A DNA stretch of 64,000 nucleotides from Neorhizobium galegae (GTDB taxonomy: Bacteria > Pseudomonadota > Alphaproteobacteria > Rhizobiales > Rhizobiaceae): the NCBI RefSeq assembly GCF_017877135.1, contig NZ_JAGIPH010000009.1, forward strand, positions 124,001 to 188,000, read 5' to 3'. Every line of letters starts with the position of its first letter. Positions within the stretch are counted from its first letter, which is position 1. The notes below the pieces were generated by a model. It saw only the letters and a list, made by a program, of their open reading frames with translations. It did not search any database and was not told the DNA's origin. Shown here piece by piece: positions 28,365 to 38,778 of this stretch. A program made the translations under genes and the position numbers.

Positions 28365-29072
28365 ATGCGTGAAATCATCTTCGATACGGAAACGACCGGC
28401 CTTGATAACAAGATCGACCGCATCATCGAAATTGGCGGCATCGAACTTCTGAACCATTTTCCGACGGGCCGGACCTTTCACATCTATATCAATCCGGGCG
28501 ACCGCAAGGTGCATCCGGACGCGCTTGCCGTCCATGGCATCACCGACGACTTCCTGAAGGACAAGCCGAATTTTGCCGCGGTCGTCGATCAGATCCGCGA
28601 GTTTTTCGACGGCGCCAAGTGGGTGGCGCACAATGCGAATTTCGACATGGGCTTCATCAACGCCGAATTCGACCGGCTGGGCCTGCCGCCCGTTCCGTCC
28701 GACCAGGTGATCGACACGCTGTCCATGGCGCGGCGCAAGAACCCGATGGGGCCGAATTCGCTTGATGCGCTGTGCCGGCGCTACGGGATCGACAATTCGC
28801 ACCGCACGAAACACGGCGCGCTTCTCGACTCCGAGCTTCTGGCGGAAGTCTATATCGAGATGATCGGTGGTCGCCAGGCTGCACTGGGGTTGGCGAGCAA
28901 CACGCAGACGCGCACCGTCATTGAAGAGGATGTGGTGGAACTCACTACGCTCCAGCGGCCCCGGCCGCTCGCATCCCGGCTTGGCGAGGATGAAATCAAG
29001 GCGCATGAGGCGCTTGTGAAATCGTTTGGCGAAAAGGCCATCTGGGCCCGTTACCAGGAACGCCCCCAATAA
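28365..29072 (+). CDS. dnaQ: DNA polymerase III subunit epsilon (3'-5' proofreading exonuclease)
   Basis: 235-residue DEDDh exonuclease that proofreads for the replicative polymerase. FDTETTGLD (D7, E9) is ExoI, HNANFDMGFINAEFD is ExoII, and DSLDALCRRYGIDNSHRTKHGALLDSELLAEVY-type sequence at ExoIII carries the catalytic His/Asp. The length is standard. ATG 28365 has GGAG nine bases upstream. It is the last gene of the ppsR-dnaQ run, followed by a strong terminator shared with convergent secB. Confidence 0.94.
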   Translation: MREIIFDTETTGLDNKIDRIIEIGGIELLNHFPTGRTFHIYINPGDRKVHPDALAVHGITDDFLKDKPNFAAVVDQIREFFDGAKWVAHNANFDMGFINAEFDRLGLPPVPSDQVIDTLSMARRKNPMGPNSLDALCRRYGIDNSHRTKHGALLDSELLAEVYIEMIGGRQAALGLASNTQTRTVIEEDVVELTTLQRPRPLASRLGEDEIKAHEALVKSFGEKAIWARYQERPQ

Positions 29073-29083
29073 GTGCCACAAAA

Positions 29084-29108
29084 AAAGCCCGGGCGAACCG
29101 GGCTTTTT
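29084..29108. terminator. Bidirectional terminator between dnaQ and secB
   Basis: AAAGCCCGG (29084-29092) pairs with CCGGGCTTT (29098-29106) around a five-base loop, with A- and T-runs on both flanks. Confidence 0.88.
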
Positions 29109-29132
29109 CGATAGGCAATTGGGCAAGGCCGA

Positions 29133-29606
29133 TCAGCTGTTCAGCGGCTGAACCTTCGAGCGGACCTGTTCTTCCGCAACGCGCTGCGCAAACATCTGGC
29201 CAAAATCAATCGGGTCGATCATCAGCGGCGGGAAACCGCCATTGCGGGTCACGTCGGAAATGATCTGACGGGCAAAGGGGAAGAGCAGGCGCGGGCACTC
29301 GATGAAGAGAACCGGCAGCATGTGCTCCTGCGGGAAGCCGGTGATGCGGAAAACGCCGCCGTAAACGAGTTCGGCAGCAAAGACCACCTTGTCGCCATCC
29401 TTGGCTTCGGCATTCAACGTCAGCACGACATCGAAATCGGTTTCCGACAGCGGATTGGCATTGACGTTGACATTGATGTTGATCGCCGGAGCCTTGTCAC
29501 GGGCCTGCAGCGAATGCGGTGCGCCCGGGTTCTCGAAGGAAAGATCCTTGGTGTACTGCGCAAGAATAGTCAGGGAAGGGGACTGCGTTTCGTTTTCGTT
29601 TGCCAT
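29133..29606 (-). CDS. secB: Protein-export chaperone SecB
   Basis: 157-residue tetrameric chaperone that keeps preproteins unfolded and delivers them to SecA. ILAQYTKDLSFENPGAP is the signature N-terminal strand; YGGVFRITGFPQEHMLPVLFIECPRLLFPFARQIISD matches the substrate-groove core. The length matches alphaproteobacterial SecB. It converges with dnaQ and lies next to fxsA on the same strand with a 108-base gap that may hold its promoter. Confidence 0.95.
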   Translation of the reverse strand: MANENETQSPSLTILAQYTKDLSFENPGAPHSLQARDKAPAININVNVNANPLSETDFDVVLTLNAEAKDGDKVVFAAELVYGGVFRITGFPQEHMLPVLFIECPRLLFPFARQIISDVTRNGGFPPLMIDPIDFGQMFAQRVAEEQVRSKVQPLNS

Positions 29607-29714
29607 TGGCTGTTCCTCGGCTTCGATCTTTTGCGCCGTCTATCACTTAGACTTCGCCCTTACAACCCTTTGGCAGGGGCCGGCATGCCTGTCATGCCCC
29701 TTCCGGGGCCACGT

Positions 29715-30245
29715 TTAGCCTCTGTCGTCGGGCTTGCGATCCAGCCCGTTGGACCAGTGGGAGGAGGGGTTCGACTTGCGATGGTAATCCTCGGATCCAA
29801 GATCCAGCGTGCGGTCGCTTGATGGGCGATTGCGCGGACGATCGCCGAACGGATCAGCAGGTCCCGCCGAGGCTGAATAGCCCGTCCTGACCACCACCTT
29901 CTGGCCGATCAGGCCCCAAAGAAGCGTGCGCACTGGCGGGATGAACAGCAAGAGGCCGAAAATGTCGGTGAGGAAGCCGGGGAGGATCAAAAGAATGGCC
30001 GCAAAGACAATCAGCGCGCCATGGATGATCGCTTCTGCCGGCACGCGGCCCTCGCGTCCTTCCGTCTGGATCTGGCGCAGCACACCCAACCCCTGCACGC
30101 GCAACAACGTAGCGCCGACCAGGCCGGACAGGATGACCAGGCCAAGCGTCGGCCAGACGCCAAGCCAGCGTCCGACCATGACGAAGCCGGCGATTTCTGC
30201 GAGCGGAAGGCCGAGGAGAAGAAGCGGAAACAGGAAGAGGCGCAT
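29715..30245 (-). CDS. fxsA: FxsA-family membrane protein
   Basis: 176-residue inner-membrane protein of the FxsA (suppressor of F exclusion of phage T7) family. Three to four membrane segments are present (LFLFPLLLLGLPLAEIAGFV, TLGLVILSGLVGATLLRVQG, GALIVFAAILLILPGFLTDIFGLLLFIPPVR), then a hydrophilic tail rich in Asp/Arg/Ser. Its cellular role is not established. The start was chosen at 30245, with AAGGAT upstream, since an upstream in-frame start would add a 23-residue atypical leader. It is divergent from timA. Confidence 0.85.
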   Translation of the reverse strand: MRLFLFPLLLLGLPLAEIAGFVMVGRWLGVWPTLGLVILSGLVGATLLRVQGLGVLRQIQTEGREGRVPAEAIIHGALIVFAAILLILPGFLTDIFGLLLFIPPVRTLLWGLIGQKVVVRTGYSASAGPADPFGDRPRNRPSSDRTLDLGSEDYHRKSNPSSHWSNGLDRKPDDRG

Positions 30246-30297
30246 GAGATCCTTGGAGCACGGTGACAGGGCGCGAACGGGAAGACAGGGTCCCGCT

Positions 30298-30326
30298 CTT
30301 TGAATGAGCGTCATATCAGACTATAT
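30298..30326 (+). promoter_or_regulatory. Weak promoter candidate for the timA operon
   Basis: CTTTGA (30298-30303), 17 bases, CTATAT (30321-30326). The -10 element matches the rhizobial CTATAT consensus; the -35 (consensus CTTGAC) is poor. Confidence 0.35.
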
Positions 30327-30367
30327 GAGGTGGAACCTCTTCAATTCCAACGATACTGCGGGTGAAA

Positions 30368-31066
30368 ATGGGCGCGAACGATTTCATAACTCTGTTTTTT
30401 CTCGTGGCAGCGGTGCTGATCTTCCTGCAATTGCGCAGTGTGCTCGGCCGCCGCACCGGTCACGAGAAGCCGCCTGCAGATCCGTTCAGCCCCCGCGATA
30501 CGGCCCGTGCGCCGGCTGCCGATGATGGCAAGGTGGTAACACTGCCCCGTCGGGAGGCCGTGGATGATGAGCAGCGCTGGAGCGAAATCGATGCTGTGGC
30601 AAAACCGGGCACGCCCTTGAACGATGGCCTGCGGGATCTGGTGAAGGCCGATCCGAGCTTTCGTCCGAAGGAATTTCTGGCCGGCGCCCGCATGGCCTAT
30701 GAAATGATCGTGATGGCGTTTGCCGATGGCGATCGCAAAACTTTGAACGGCCTCCTCTCAAAGGAGGTTTTCGAAGGGTTTGATGCGGCCATCCGCGAGC
30801 GCGAGGCGCGCGGCGAGGTGGTGAAATCGACCTTCGTCGGCATCGACAAGGCCGACATCACCCACGCCTCGGTCAAAGATCACGACGAGCAGATCACGCT
30901 GCGGATCGTCAGCCAGCTGATTTCGGCAACCTATGACAAGGCCGGATCGCTGATCGACGGAGATGCGGAAACCGTGGCGGAAGTGACCGATATCTGGACC
31001 TTCGCCCGCGACCTTCGCTCGCGTGACCCGAACTGGAAGCTGGTAGCGACCGAATCCGAGCAATGA
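30368..31066 (+). CDS. timA: Tim44/TimA-family membrane-anchored protein
   Basis: 232 residues. A single N-terminal membrane anchor (FITLFFLVAAVLIFLQLRSV) is followed by a variable linker and a Tim44-like domain from about 95 (FLAGARMAYEMIVMAFADGD...LLSKEVFEGF...DIWTFARDLRSRDPNWKLVAT). The alphaproteobacterial relatives are ancestral to mitochondrial Tim44 and seem to be inner-membrane adaptor proteins; the partner is unknown. ATG 30368 is preferred; GTG 30362 would add two residues. The stop overlaps the mltA start (ATGA). It is the first gene of a tightly coupled four-gene operon. Confidence 0.85.
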   Translation: MGANDFITLFFLVAAVLIFLQLRSVLGRRTGHEKPPADPFSPRDTARAPAADDGKVVTLPRREAVDDEQRWSEIDAVAKPGTPLNDGLRDLVKADPSFRPKEFLAGARMAYEMIVMAFADGDRKTLNGLLSKEVFEGFDAAIREREARGEVVKSTFVGIDKADITHASVKDHDEQITLRIVSQLISATYDKAGSLIDGDAETVAEVTDIWTFARDLRSRDPNWKLVATESEQ

Positions 31067-32181
31067 CCTCTTCCCAACCCTTTTCGCTGACGCGCCTGGC
31101 ATTCTCCGATTTGAGGGGGTGGGAGATCGACGATCCCCGCCCCCTCTTTTCAGTCATGCGCCAGTGTCTTGCGCATCTGGAACGCGGCAAGCCATATCGA
31201 ACGGGATCGCTCGGGTTGAGCGCCAGTGATCTGCGTCCGCTTCTTCTAGCGGCCGGTCAGGCTGAGATCACGGATGCAGCCTCTGCCCGTGCTTTTTTCG
31301 AGACCCATTGTATTCCCTTCCGCATCGAGCAGCCCGAGGCAAAACCGGGTTTCGTCACTGCCTTCTACGAACCGGAGGTCGAAGTTTCGGAGAGCGAGGA
31401 ATCCGGCTATCCATTTCCGTTTTATCGGCGGCCGGCCGATCTCGTCGATCTCGATGACAGCAACCGTCCGGCGGATATGCCGTCCTCCTACGCCTTTGGC
31501 CGCGAGAGGTCCGGTGTGATCGATCCCTATCCGGACCGAAGTGACATCGATCAGGGATATCTGAAGGGCAGGGGGCTGGAGATTGCCTGGGCCCGATCCA
31601 AGGTCGATGTGTTCTTCACGCATGTGCAGGGGGCAGCCCGGCTGCGTTATCCGGACGGCAGCCTCCGGCGGATCACCTATGACGGCAAGGCCGGGCATCC
31701 GTTTTCACCCATCGGCAAGCTGCTGATCGATCGCGGCGAGATCCGTCCGGCCGATATTTCCATGCAGTCGATCCGCAAATGGTTGGCGCAAAATCCGGCT
31801 AAGGTGGATGAGGTTCTTTGGCATAACCGATCCTATATCTTCTTTCGGGAGGCGGAGGTGGACGTTCCGGCACTTGGGCCGATTGCCGCTGCAAAAGTGC
31901 CGCTCGTGCCGGGACGATCGCTTGCGGTCGACCGCCTGATCCACACGTTCGGCTTTCCCTTTTTCATCACCTCGGACACGCTGACCCATCTGGACAGCGG
32001 ACGACCCTTTGCGCGGTTGATGCTGGCGCTCGACACGGGCTCGGCCATTGTCGGACCGGCCCGCGGTGACATCTTTACCGGGTCGGGCGACGCGGCCGGC
32101 GAGATGGCAGGCACTGTTCGCAACAGCGCCGATTTCCACATCCTCATTCCGAAGCAAGCGGCGGATCGGTTCGGCGGATGA
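31063..32181 (+). CDS. mltA: Murein transglycosylase A (MltA family)
   Basis: 372-residue lytic transglycosylase with the MltA (double-psi barrel) and 3D domains. Visible motifs: GFVTAFYEPEVEVS, YPFPFYRRP, a VDVFFTHVQGAARLRYPDG block, PIGKLLIDRGEI, and in the 3D domain ALDTGSAIVGPARGDIFTGSG with the catalytic aspartate. Such enzymes cleave peptidoglycan glycan strands in the periplasm, but no signal peptide or lipobox is visible: the protein starts MTSSQPFSLTRLAFSDL, and the coupled ATGA start leaves no upstream extension in frame. Export is therefore unexplained. It is cotranscribed with timA and smr. Confidence 0.88.
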   Translation: MTSSQPFSLTRLAFSDLRGWEIDDPRPLFSVMRQCLAHLERGKPYRTGSLGLSASDLRPLLLAAGQAEITDAASARAFFETHCIPFRIEQPEAKPGFVTAFYEPEVEVSESEESGYPFPFYRRPADLVDLDDSNRPADMPSSYAFGRERSGVIDPYPDRSDIDQGYLKGRGLEIAWARSKVDVFFTHVQGAARLRYPDGSLRRITYDGKAGHPFSPIGKLLIDRGEIRPADISMQSIRKWLAQNPAKVDEVLWHNRSYIFFREAEVDVPALGPIAAAKVPLVPGRSLAVDRLIHTFGFPFFITSDTLTHLDSGRPFARLMLALDTGSAIVGPARGDIFTGSGDAAGEMAGTVRNSADFHILIPKQAADRFGG

Positions 32182-32738
32182 GGGGCGGACGCAAGCTGAG
32201 CGCCGAGGAGCGCATTCTCTGGGGCACCGTCGCCAAGACGACGAAGCCGCTGTCAGGGCGGATGGAAGAGCTTTTGTCCTTCGAGGCCGAAATCACACCG
32301 CCGGAACCGGAACCGAAGAAGGGCAGGCTGCAATCCCAAGTGGCGGGTACGCCCGGTGAGCCGGGGGACGCCGCGCCGAAGAAGCAGCAGCCGAAGGGGT
32401 CGCATCATCCGCTCGAAAAACCGGTGAAGCGCAAGATCGCGCGGGGGCGGCTTCAGCTCGAGGCACGGATCGACCTTCACGACATGTTCCAGAGCGAGGC
32501 TCATGGCATGCTTCTCGACTTTCTGATGCGCGCCCATGAACGGGGTTTGCGTCATGTGCTGGTGATTACCGGCAAGGGGAGTTCCTATGGCAGCGAAGGC
32601 GCCTTGAAGCGGGCTGTGCCAATGTGGTTTTCAAAGCCCGAGTTCCGCTTCCTCATCTCATCCTATGAACCGGCAGCCCGTCAGCATGGCGGCGAGGGGG
32701 CGCTCTATGTCCGGCTGAGCCGCCGCGGGGGCGAGTAG
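32178..32738 (+). CDS. Smr-domain protein
   Basis: 186 residues. The N-terminal half is charged and low in complexity; the C-terminal Smr (MutS2-type) domain has IDLHDM, a helix, HVLVITGKG and GALYVRLSRRG. Smr domains nick DNA or RNA; single-domain bacterial members act on RNA or are uncharacterised. It starts inside the mltA stop (ATGA) and its stop overlaps the next GTG by one base. The association with mltA in Rhizobiales is known from synteny, but its meaning is unclear. Confidence 0.88.
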   Translation: MRGGRKLSAEERILWGTVAKTTKPLSGRMEELLSFEAEITPPEPEPKKGRLQSQVAGTPGEPGDAAPKKQQPKGSHHPLEKPVKRKIARGRLQLEARIDLHDMFQSEAHGMLLDFLMRAHERGLRHVLVITGKGSSYGSEGALKRAVPMWFSKPEFRFLISSYEPAARQHGGEGALYVRLSRRGGE

Positions 32739-33103
32739 TGACGCCGTTTGGTGAAGCGCTGCGGGCGCTGCGCCTGCGCAAGGGGGTGAGCCAGCAGCAG
32801 ATGGCGGCGGCACTGCGTGTGTCTCCGGCCTATCTGTCGGCGCTGGAGCATGGACGGCGTGGCCGCCCGAGCTTCGATTTCCTGCAGCGCGTTGCCGGCT
32901 ATTTCAACATCATCTGGGATGAGGCGGAAGAACTGTTCATGCTGGCGGAGACGTCCGACCCGCGTGTTGTGGTCGATACGGCGGGCCTTCCGCCGAAATA
33001 TACGGCACTTGCCAATCTTCTGGCGCGCCGCATTAGCACTTTGGAACCGGACGTGATAGACGACTTGACGGAGCTGCTGGAAAAAGCCTCAAATCGGGGC
33101 TAA
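32738..33103 (+). CDS. XRE-family helix-turn-helix regulator
   Basis: 121 residues. The N-terminal Cro/C1-type HTH spans residues 6-60 (LRALRLRKGVSQQQMAAALR, then VSPAYLSALEHGRRGRPSFD); the C-terminal half is helical with no known domain. It starts at GTG 32738, sharing one base with the smr stop, so it is the coupled last gene of timA-mltA-smr. It may regulate its own operon or cell-wall genes; that is a guess from position. No obvious operator was recognised upstream of timA. Confidence 0.85.
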   Translation: MTPFGEALRALRLRKGVSQQQMAAALRVSPAYLSALEHGRRGRPSFDFLQRVAGYFNIIWDEAEELFMLAETSDPRVVVDTAGLPPKYTALANLLARRISTLEPDVIDDLTELLEKASNRG

Positions 33104-33140
33104 CGGCGCATGTCATCCCCTGTTTTTGCAGGCCAAAGCT

Positions 33141-33169
33141 TTGGAAACGGGGCCGGAACTTCCTATAGT
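33141..33169 (+). promoter_or_regulatory. Sigma-70-type promoter candidate for gyrB
   Basis: TTGGAA (33141-33146), a 17-base spacer and TATAGT (33164-33169) lie 67 bases before the gyrB start, in the 132-base gap after the xre gene. Confidence 0.5.
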
Positions 33170-33235
33170 CCGTGTCAAGGACAACGGTGATTCGACGCCT
33201 CACCGTCCGCAGCCAAGAAACTAGAAAGTTGATTG

Positions 33236-35668
<2,433 letters not shown>

Positions 35669-35676
35669 TCAAAAAT

Positions 35677-35692
35677 TGTTTCACGTGAATCT
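35677..35692. promoter_or_regulatory. parS-like site, two mismatches (downstream of gyrB)
   Basis: TGTTTCACGTGAATCT differs from the parS consensus at positions 14 and 16. It starts nine bases after the gyrB stop. Confidence 0.6.
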
Positions 35693-35703
35693 TTCCTGTG
35701 GAT

Positions 35704-35719
35704 TGATTCACGTGAAACA
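35704..35719. promoter_or_regulatory. parS-like site, one mismatch (downstream of gyrB)
   Basis: TGATTCACGTGAAACA differs from the palindromic consensus only at position 3. It lies 11 bases after the preceding copy, making a tandem pair in non-coding DNA. Confidence 0.75.
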
Positions 35720-35998
35720 TCCTTTGTGAACTTTTGATAAACCGGCGGTAAAGCCGGCTTCCTTGCAAACTGAAAAAGACTGCCCGAACAATGGCGCGGA
35801 CCCGCACGGGCGGTTGCGGGAACCCTTCATCTCTTCCCGCATTGACGGGAAGGCTCGTTACCGCCGCGCAAAGCTCTGCTGCTTTTGGCGATATTGCACC
35901 GCACATGTATCCTGTTAGTTTACCTCCCCCATGCTAGATCTTGTTTGCGCCTGTTTCGGCGCAGGCACGTACATCGGACAAGAAAGGTGGCGCCTCGC
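35720..35998. other. Gene-free stretch between gyrB and phaZ
   Basis: After the two parS-like sites there is a short imperfect hairpin (CCGGC 35742-35746, GCCGG 35753-35757) without a T-run, a doubtful gyrB terminator. The rest probably holds the phaZ promoter and leader; no convincing -35/-10 pair or small gene was recognised. An upstream in-frame extension of phaZ reaches 35885 but is basic and unconserved. Confidence 0.5.
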
Positions 35999-37279
35999 AT
36001 GTTCTACCAGCTTTATGAGTTGAACCACGCCGCGATGGCGCCCTTCCGCGCCTCGACCGAAGCCCTGCGGTTCCTCTACGACAACCCGCTCAATCCTTTT
36101 GCCAAGACCACGATGGGGCGCACTTATGCTGCGGGTCTCGAAGTCTTCGAGCGCATGACGCGCCGCTACGGGAAGCCGGAATTCGGCCTGCCCTTCACTA
36201 CGGTCGATGGTGAGACCGTTGCCGTCACGGAAAAGGTCGTATGGGCAAAGCCGTTCTGCGATCTCCTGCATTTCGAACGCGCACTCCCGAAAGAGCGGCA
36301 GGCTGATCCAAAGATCCTCGTGGTTGCGCCGATGTCGGGCCATTATGCCACTCTGCTGCGCGGCACGGTGGAAGCGCTGATGCAGGGGGCCGACGTCTAC
36401 ATCACGGATTGGCAGGATGCACGCAATGTGCCCGTGACCGAAGGCCTCTTCGATCTGGACGACTATATCGACTACATCATCGAGATGTTGCATCATCTGG
36501 GACCGGACACCCATGTCGTGGGCGTGTGCCAGCCGTCAGTGCCGGTGCTTGCTGCGGCTGCGGTGATGGAAGCTGCCGGCGATCCGCTCGCCCCGGCCTC
36601 GATGACGCTGATGGGGGGGCCGATCGACACCCGCATCAACCCGACAGCTGTCAACCAGCTCGCCCAGGACCGTCCGCTGAAATGGTTCAAGGACAATGTC
36701 ATCATGACAGTGCCCTGGCCGCAGGCCGGTTTCATGCGGCCGGTCTATCCGGGCTTCCTGCAGCTCTCGGGCTTTATGTCGATGAACCTTGATCGCCATG
36801 TGGTGGCGCACAAGGAATTCTTCCAGCACCTCGTGAAGAACGACGGGGAGTCGGCCGAAAAGCACCGTGACTTCTACGACGAATATCTGGCGGTCATGGA
36901 TCTGACGGCGGAATTCTATCTGCAGACGGTCGATACCGTCTTCATCAAGCACTCGCTGCCAAAGGGCGAGATGATGCACCGGTCCGTCAAGGTTGATACC
37001 GCGGCCATCCGCAACGTCGCTCTTCTCACCATCGAAGGGGAGAATGACGATATTTCCGGCGTCGGCCAGACGAAGGCGGCGCAGACCATCTGCCCGAACA
37101 TTCCAGACAGCCTGCGCGAGCATTACATGCAGCCGGATGTCGGCCATTACGGCGTGTTCAACGGCTCGCGCTTCCGCCGCGAAATCGCACCCCGCATCCT
37201 CGCCTTTGCGCGCACCCATTCCAAGACGGCCCGCAAGGCAGCGACCCCGCGTGTCATCAAGGGCGGCAAGAGCGCCTGA
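35999..37279 (+). CDS. phaZ: Intracellular polyhydroxyalkanoate depolymerase
   Basis: 426-residue cytosolic alpha/beta hydrolase that mobilises stored polyhydroxybutyrate. FYQLYELNHAAMAPFR is the family N terminus. The nucleophile elbow is GVCQPS, with Cys177 where most lipases carry serine, matching the Cys-Asp-His triad known from the Cupriavidus intracellular PhaZ; Asp350 (EGENDD) and His383 (VGHYGVF) complete it. The start was chosen at 35999, where GAAAGGTGG lies about eight bases upstream. It is a single gene, followed by a hairpin. No granule-synthesis genes (phaC, phaA, phaB) are in the window. Confidence 0.92.
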   Translation: MFYQLYELNHAAMAPFRASTEALRFLYDNPLNPFAKTTMGRTYAAGLEVFERMTRRYGKPEFGLPFTTVDGETVAVTEKVVWAKPFCDLLHFERALPKERQADPKILVVAPMSGHYATLLRGTVEALMQGADVYITDWQDARNVPVTEGLFDLDDYIDYIIEMLHHLGPDTHVVGVCQPSVPVLAAAAVMEAAGDPLAPASMTLMGGPIDTRINPTAVNQLAQDRPLKWFKDNVIMTVPWPQAGFMRPVYPGFLQLSGFMSMNLDRHVVAHKEFFQHLVKNDGESAEKHRDFYDEYLAVMDLTAEFYLQTVDTVFIKHSLPKGEMMHRSVKVDTAAIRNVALLTIEGENDDISGVGQTKAAQTICPNIPDSLREHYMQPDVGHYGVFNGSRFRREIAPRILAFARTHSKTARKAATPRVIKGGKSA

Positions 37280-37314
37280 TCTATCGGTTACATGTCGATT
37301 TCCTGAAATAATTT

Positions 37315-37348
37315 GAGGGCCTTTGCCGATTTGGCGAGGGCCCTTCTT
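37315..37348 (+). terminator. Possible terminator of phaZ
   Basis: GGGCC (37317-37321) and GCC (37325-37327) pair with GGC (37333-37335) and GGCCC (37339-37343) across an internal bulge, followed by TTCTT. Confidence 0.45.
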
Positions 37349-37430
37349 GAAGGTGGTTGCAGCACTTACCAAATCGAAGTCAGACGGGCAGGCATGAGGC
37401 CGGTTCGTATGATAACGAGGACATGCATCC

Positions 37431-37859
37431 ATGAACCAGCAAGCATTGATACGTCCCGAATGGACGCCGGCGACCATCGCCCTGATGGTGCTCGGCTTTG
37501 TGGTCTTCTGGCCGCTTGGCCTTGCCATGCTCGCCTATATCCTGTTCGGCGAACGCCTTCGCGATTTCAAGCGCGAGGCAAATGCGAGGGCCGATGGCTT
37601 CTTCTCCGGCCTGCGCCGGTCGGGTCGCCGGTCGCCCTTTGCGACCAACCCCTATTCGACCGGCAATGTCGCCTTCGACGAATGGCGCAAGGCAGAACTC
37701 GACCGCATGGAAGAGGAGCGCCGCCGCATGGACGAAATGCGTGAGGAATTCGATTCCTACCTGCGTGAACTGCGCCGCGCCAAGGATCAGGAAGAATTCG
37801 ACCGTTTTATGCGCGAGCGTCGCGGTCGCGGGCAGGATACGCAGTATCCGACCGTCTGA
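37431..37859 (+). CDS. DUF2852 family small membrane protein
   Basis: 142 residues. One or two N-terminal membrane segments (IALMVLGFVVFWPLGLAMLAYILF, 16-39) are followed by a hydrophilic, strongly charged C-terminal region with a predicted coiled coil (WRKAELDRMEEERRRMDEMR...RELRRAKDQEEFDRFMRERR). This matches the alphaproteobacterial DUF2852 family, whose function is unknown. It is a single gene with a clear terminator. Nothing in the context assigns a role. Confidence 0.8.
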   Translation: MNQQALIRPEWTPATIALMVLGFVVFWPLGLAMLAYILFGERLRDFKREANARADGFFSGLRRSGRRSPFATNPYSTGNVAFDEWRKAELDRMEEERRRMDEMREEFDSYLRELRRAKDQEEFDRFMRERRGRGQDTQYPTV

Positions 37860-37883
37860 CCGGCGCTTGGCGGATGAAACAAA

Positions 37884-37913
37884 AGGACCGGCATCGAAAG
37901 GTGCCGGTTTTCT
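37884..37913 (+). terminator. Rho-independent terminator of the DUF2852 gene
   Basis: ACCGGCA (37887-37893) pairs with TGCCGGT (37902-37908) around an eight-base loop, followed by TTTTCTATT. Confidence 0.75.
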
Positions 37914-37950
37914 ATTGCGCCGATGGACCCGCGCTCGCTAGAAAGACCGC

Positions 37951-38709
37951 ATGTTCGCCCTGTTGAAGAAGCCCAGAAAGACACGGCCGCCGCCCAAGAA
38001 GACCGAGCGCCTCCTGCAGGTGGGCGAGCGCGAGATGCCGATCACCATTCGTGAACATCATCAGGCAAGCCGCATCACCCTGCGGATCGAGCCGGGTGGA
38101 CGGGCGCTGCGCCTGACCGTGCCGACCGGGCTTGCCAAACGTGAGATAGACGCCTTTCTCCTGCGCTATGATGGCTGGCTGAAGGTGAAACTTGCCAAGT
38201 TTTCGCATGACTCCGGCCTGCGTCCCGGCGGGACGCTTTTTCTCCGCGGTGTTCCGCATCGTATTGTCCATACGGGGTCGTTGCGAGGTCTCACCGAACG
38301 GACGGAGGAAGACGGGGAGGCCGTCATCCGCGTCAGCGGACTGGAGGACCACTTGGGCCGCCGGCTATCAACTTTCTTGAAGAAGGAGGCGCGGGCGGAT
38401 CTCGAAATCCTGGTGGCGCGCCATGCAGCGCTGGTTGGCAAGCCGGTGAAATCGCTGTCGATGAAGGATACCCGCAGCCGCTGGGGCTCCTGTTCCTGGG
38501 ATGGAAACTTGAGCTTTTCCTGGCGTATCGTCATGGCACCGCCCCTGGTCATTGATTATCTGGCGGCCCATGAAGTGGCGCATCTGAAGGAAATGAACCA
38601 CGGGCCAAAATTCTGGGCCTTGTGCGGCACCCTCTGCCCTAACATGGAGGAAGCCCGGCGCTGGCTGAAGCAGAACGGTTCGCAGCTCCATGCCATCGAT
38701 TTCAGCTGA
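37951..38709 (+). CDS. YgjP-like M48-type metallopeptidase (DUF45)
   Basis: 252-residue soluble protein of the YgjP/SprT-like group. The zinc motif is HEVAH (207-211) with a third histidine at 217 (HLKEMNHGPKFW); MKDTRSRWGSCSWDGNLSFSWRIVMAP before it is the family core. The N-terminal part (residues 30-150) is the usual beta-rich region. The substrate is unknown; YgjP relatives are sometimes linked to restriction or phosphohydrolase functions, with no support here. It lies 69 bases upstream of trpF on the same strand, so it may be cotranscribed with the trp genes. Confidence 0.82.
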   Translation: MFALLKKPRKTRPPPKKTERLLQVGEREMPITIREHHQASRITLRIEPGGRALRLTVPTGLAKREIDAFLLRYDGWLKVKLAKFSHDSGLRPGGTLFLRGVPHRIVHTGSLRGLTERTEEDGEAVIRVSGLEDHLGRRLSTFLKKEARADLEILVARHAALVGKPVKSLSMKDTRSRWGSCSWDGNLSFSWRIVMAPPLVIDYLAAHEVAHLKEMNHGPKFWALCGTLCPNMEEARRWLKQNGSQLHAIDFS

Positions 38710-38778
38710 GACGACCATGAACCGCAAGACAGCAATTTGGCTCGACTTGGCGGGCAAAACATGCGACTCCGCCTGACC

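Noticed and set aside
30418..31062. A signal peptide for MltA supplied by an upstream in-frame start
   Set aside because: The frame of mltA has no start codon between the preceding in-frame stop and 31063.
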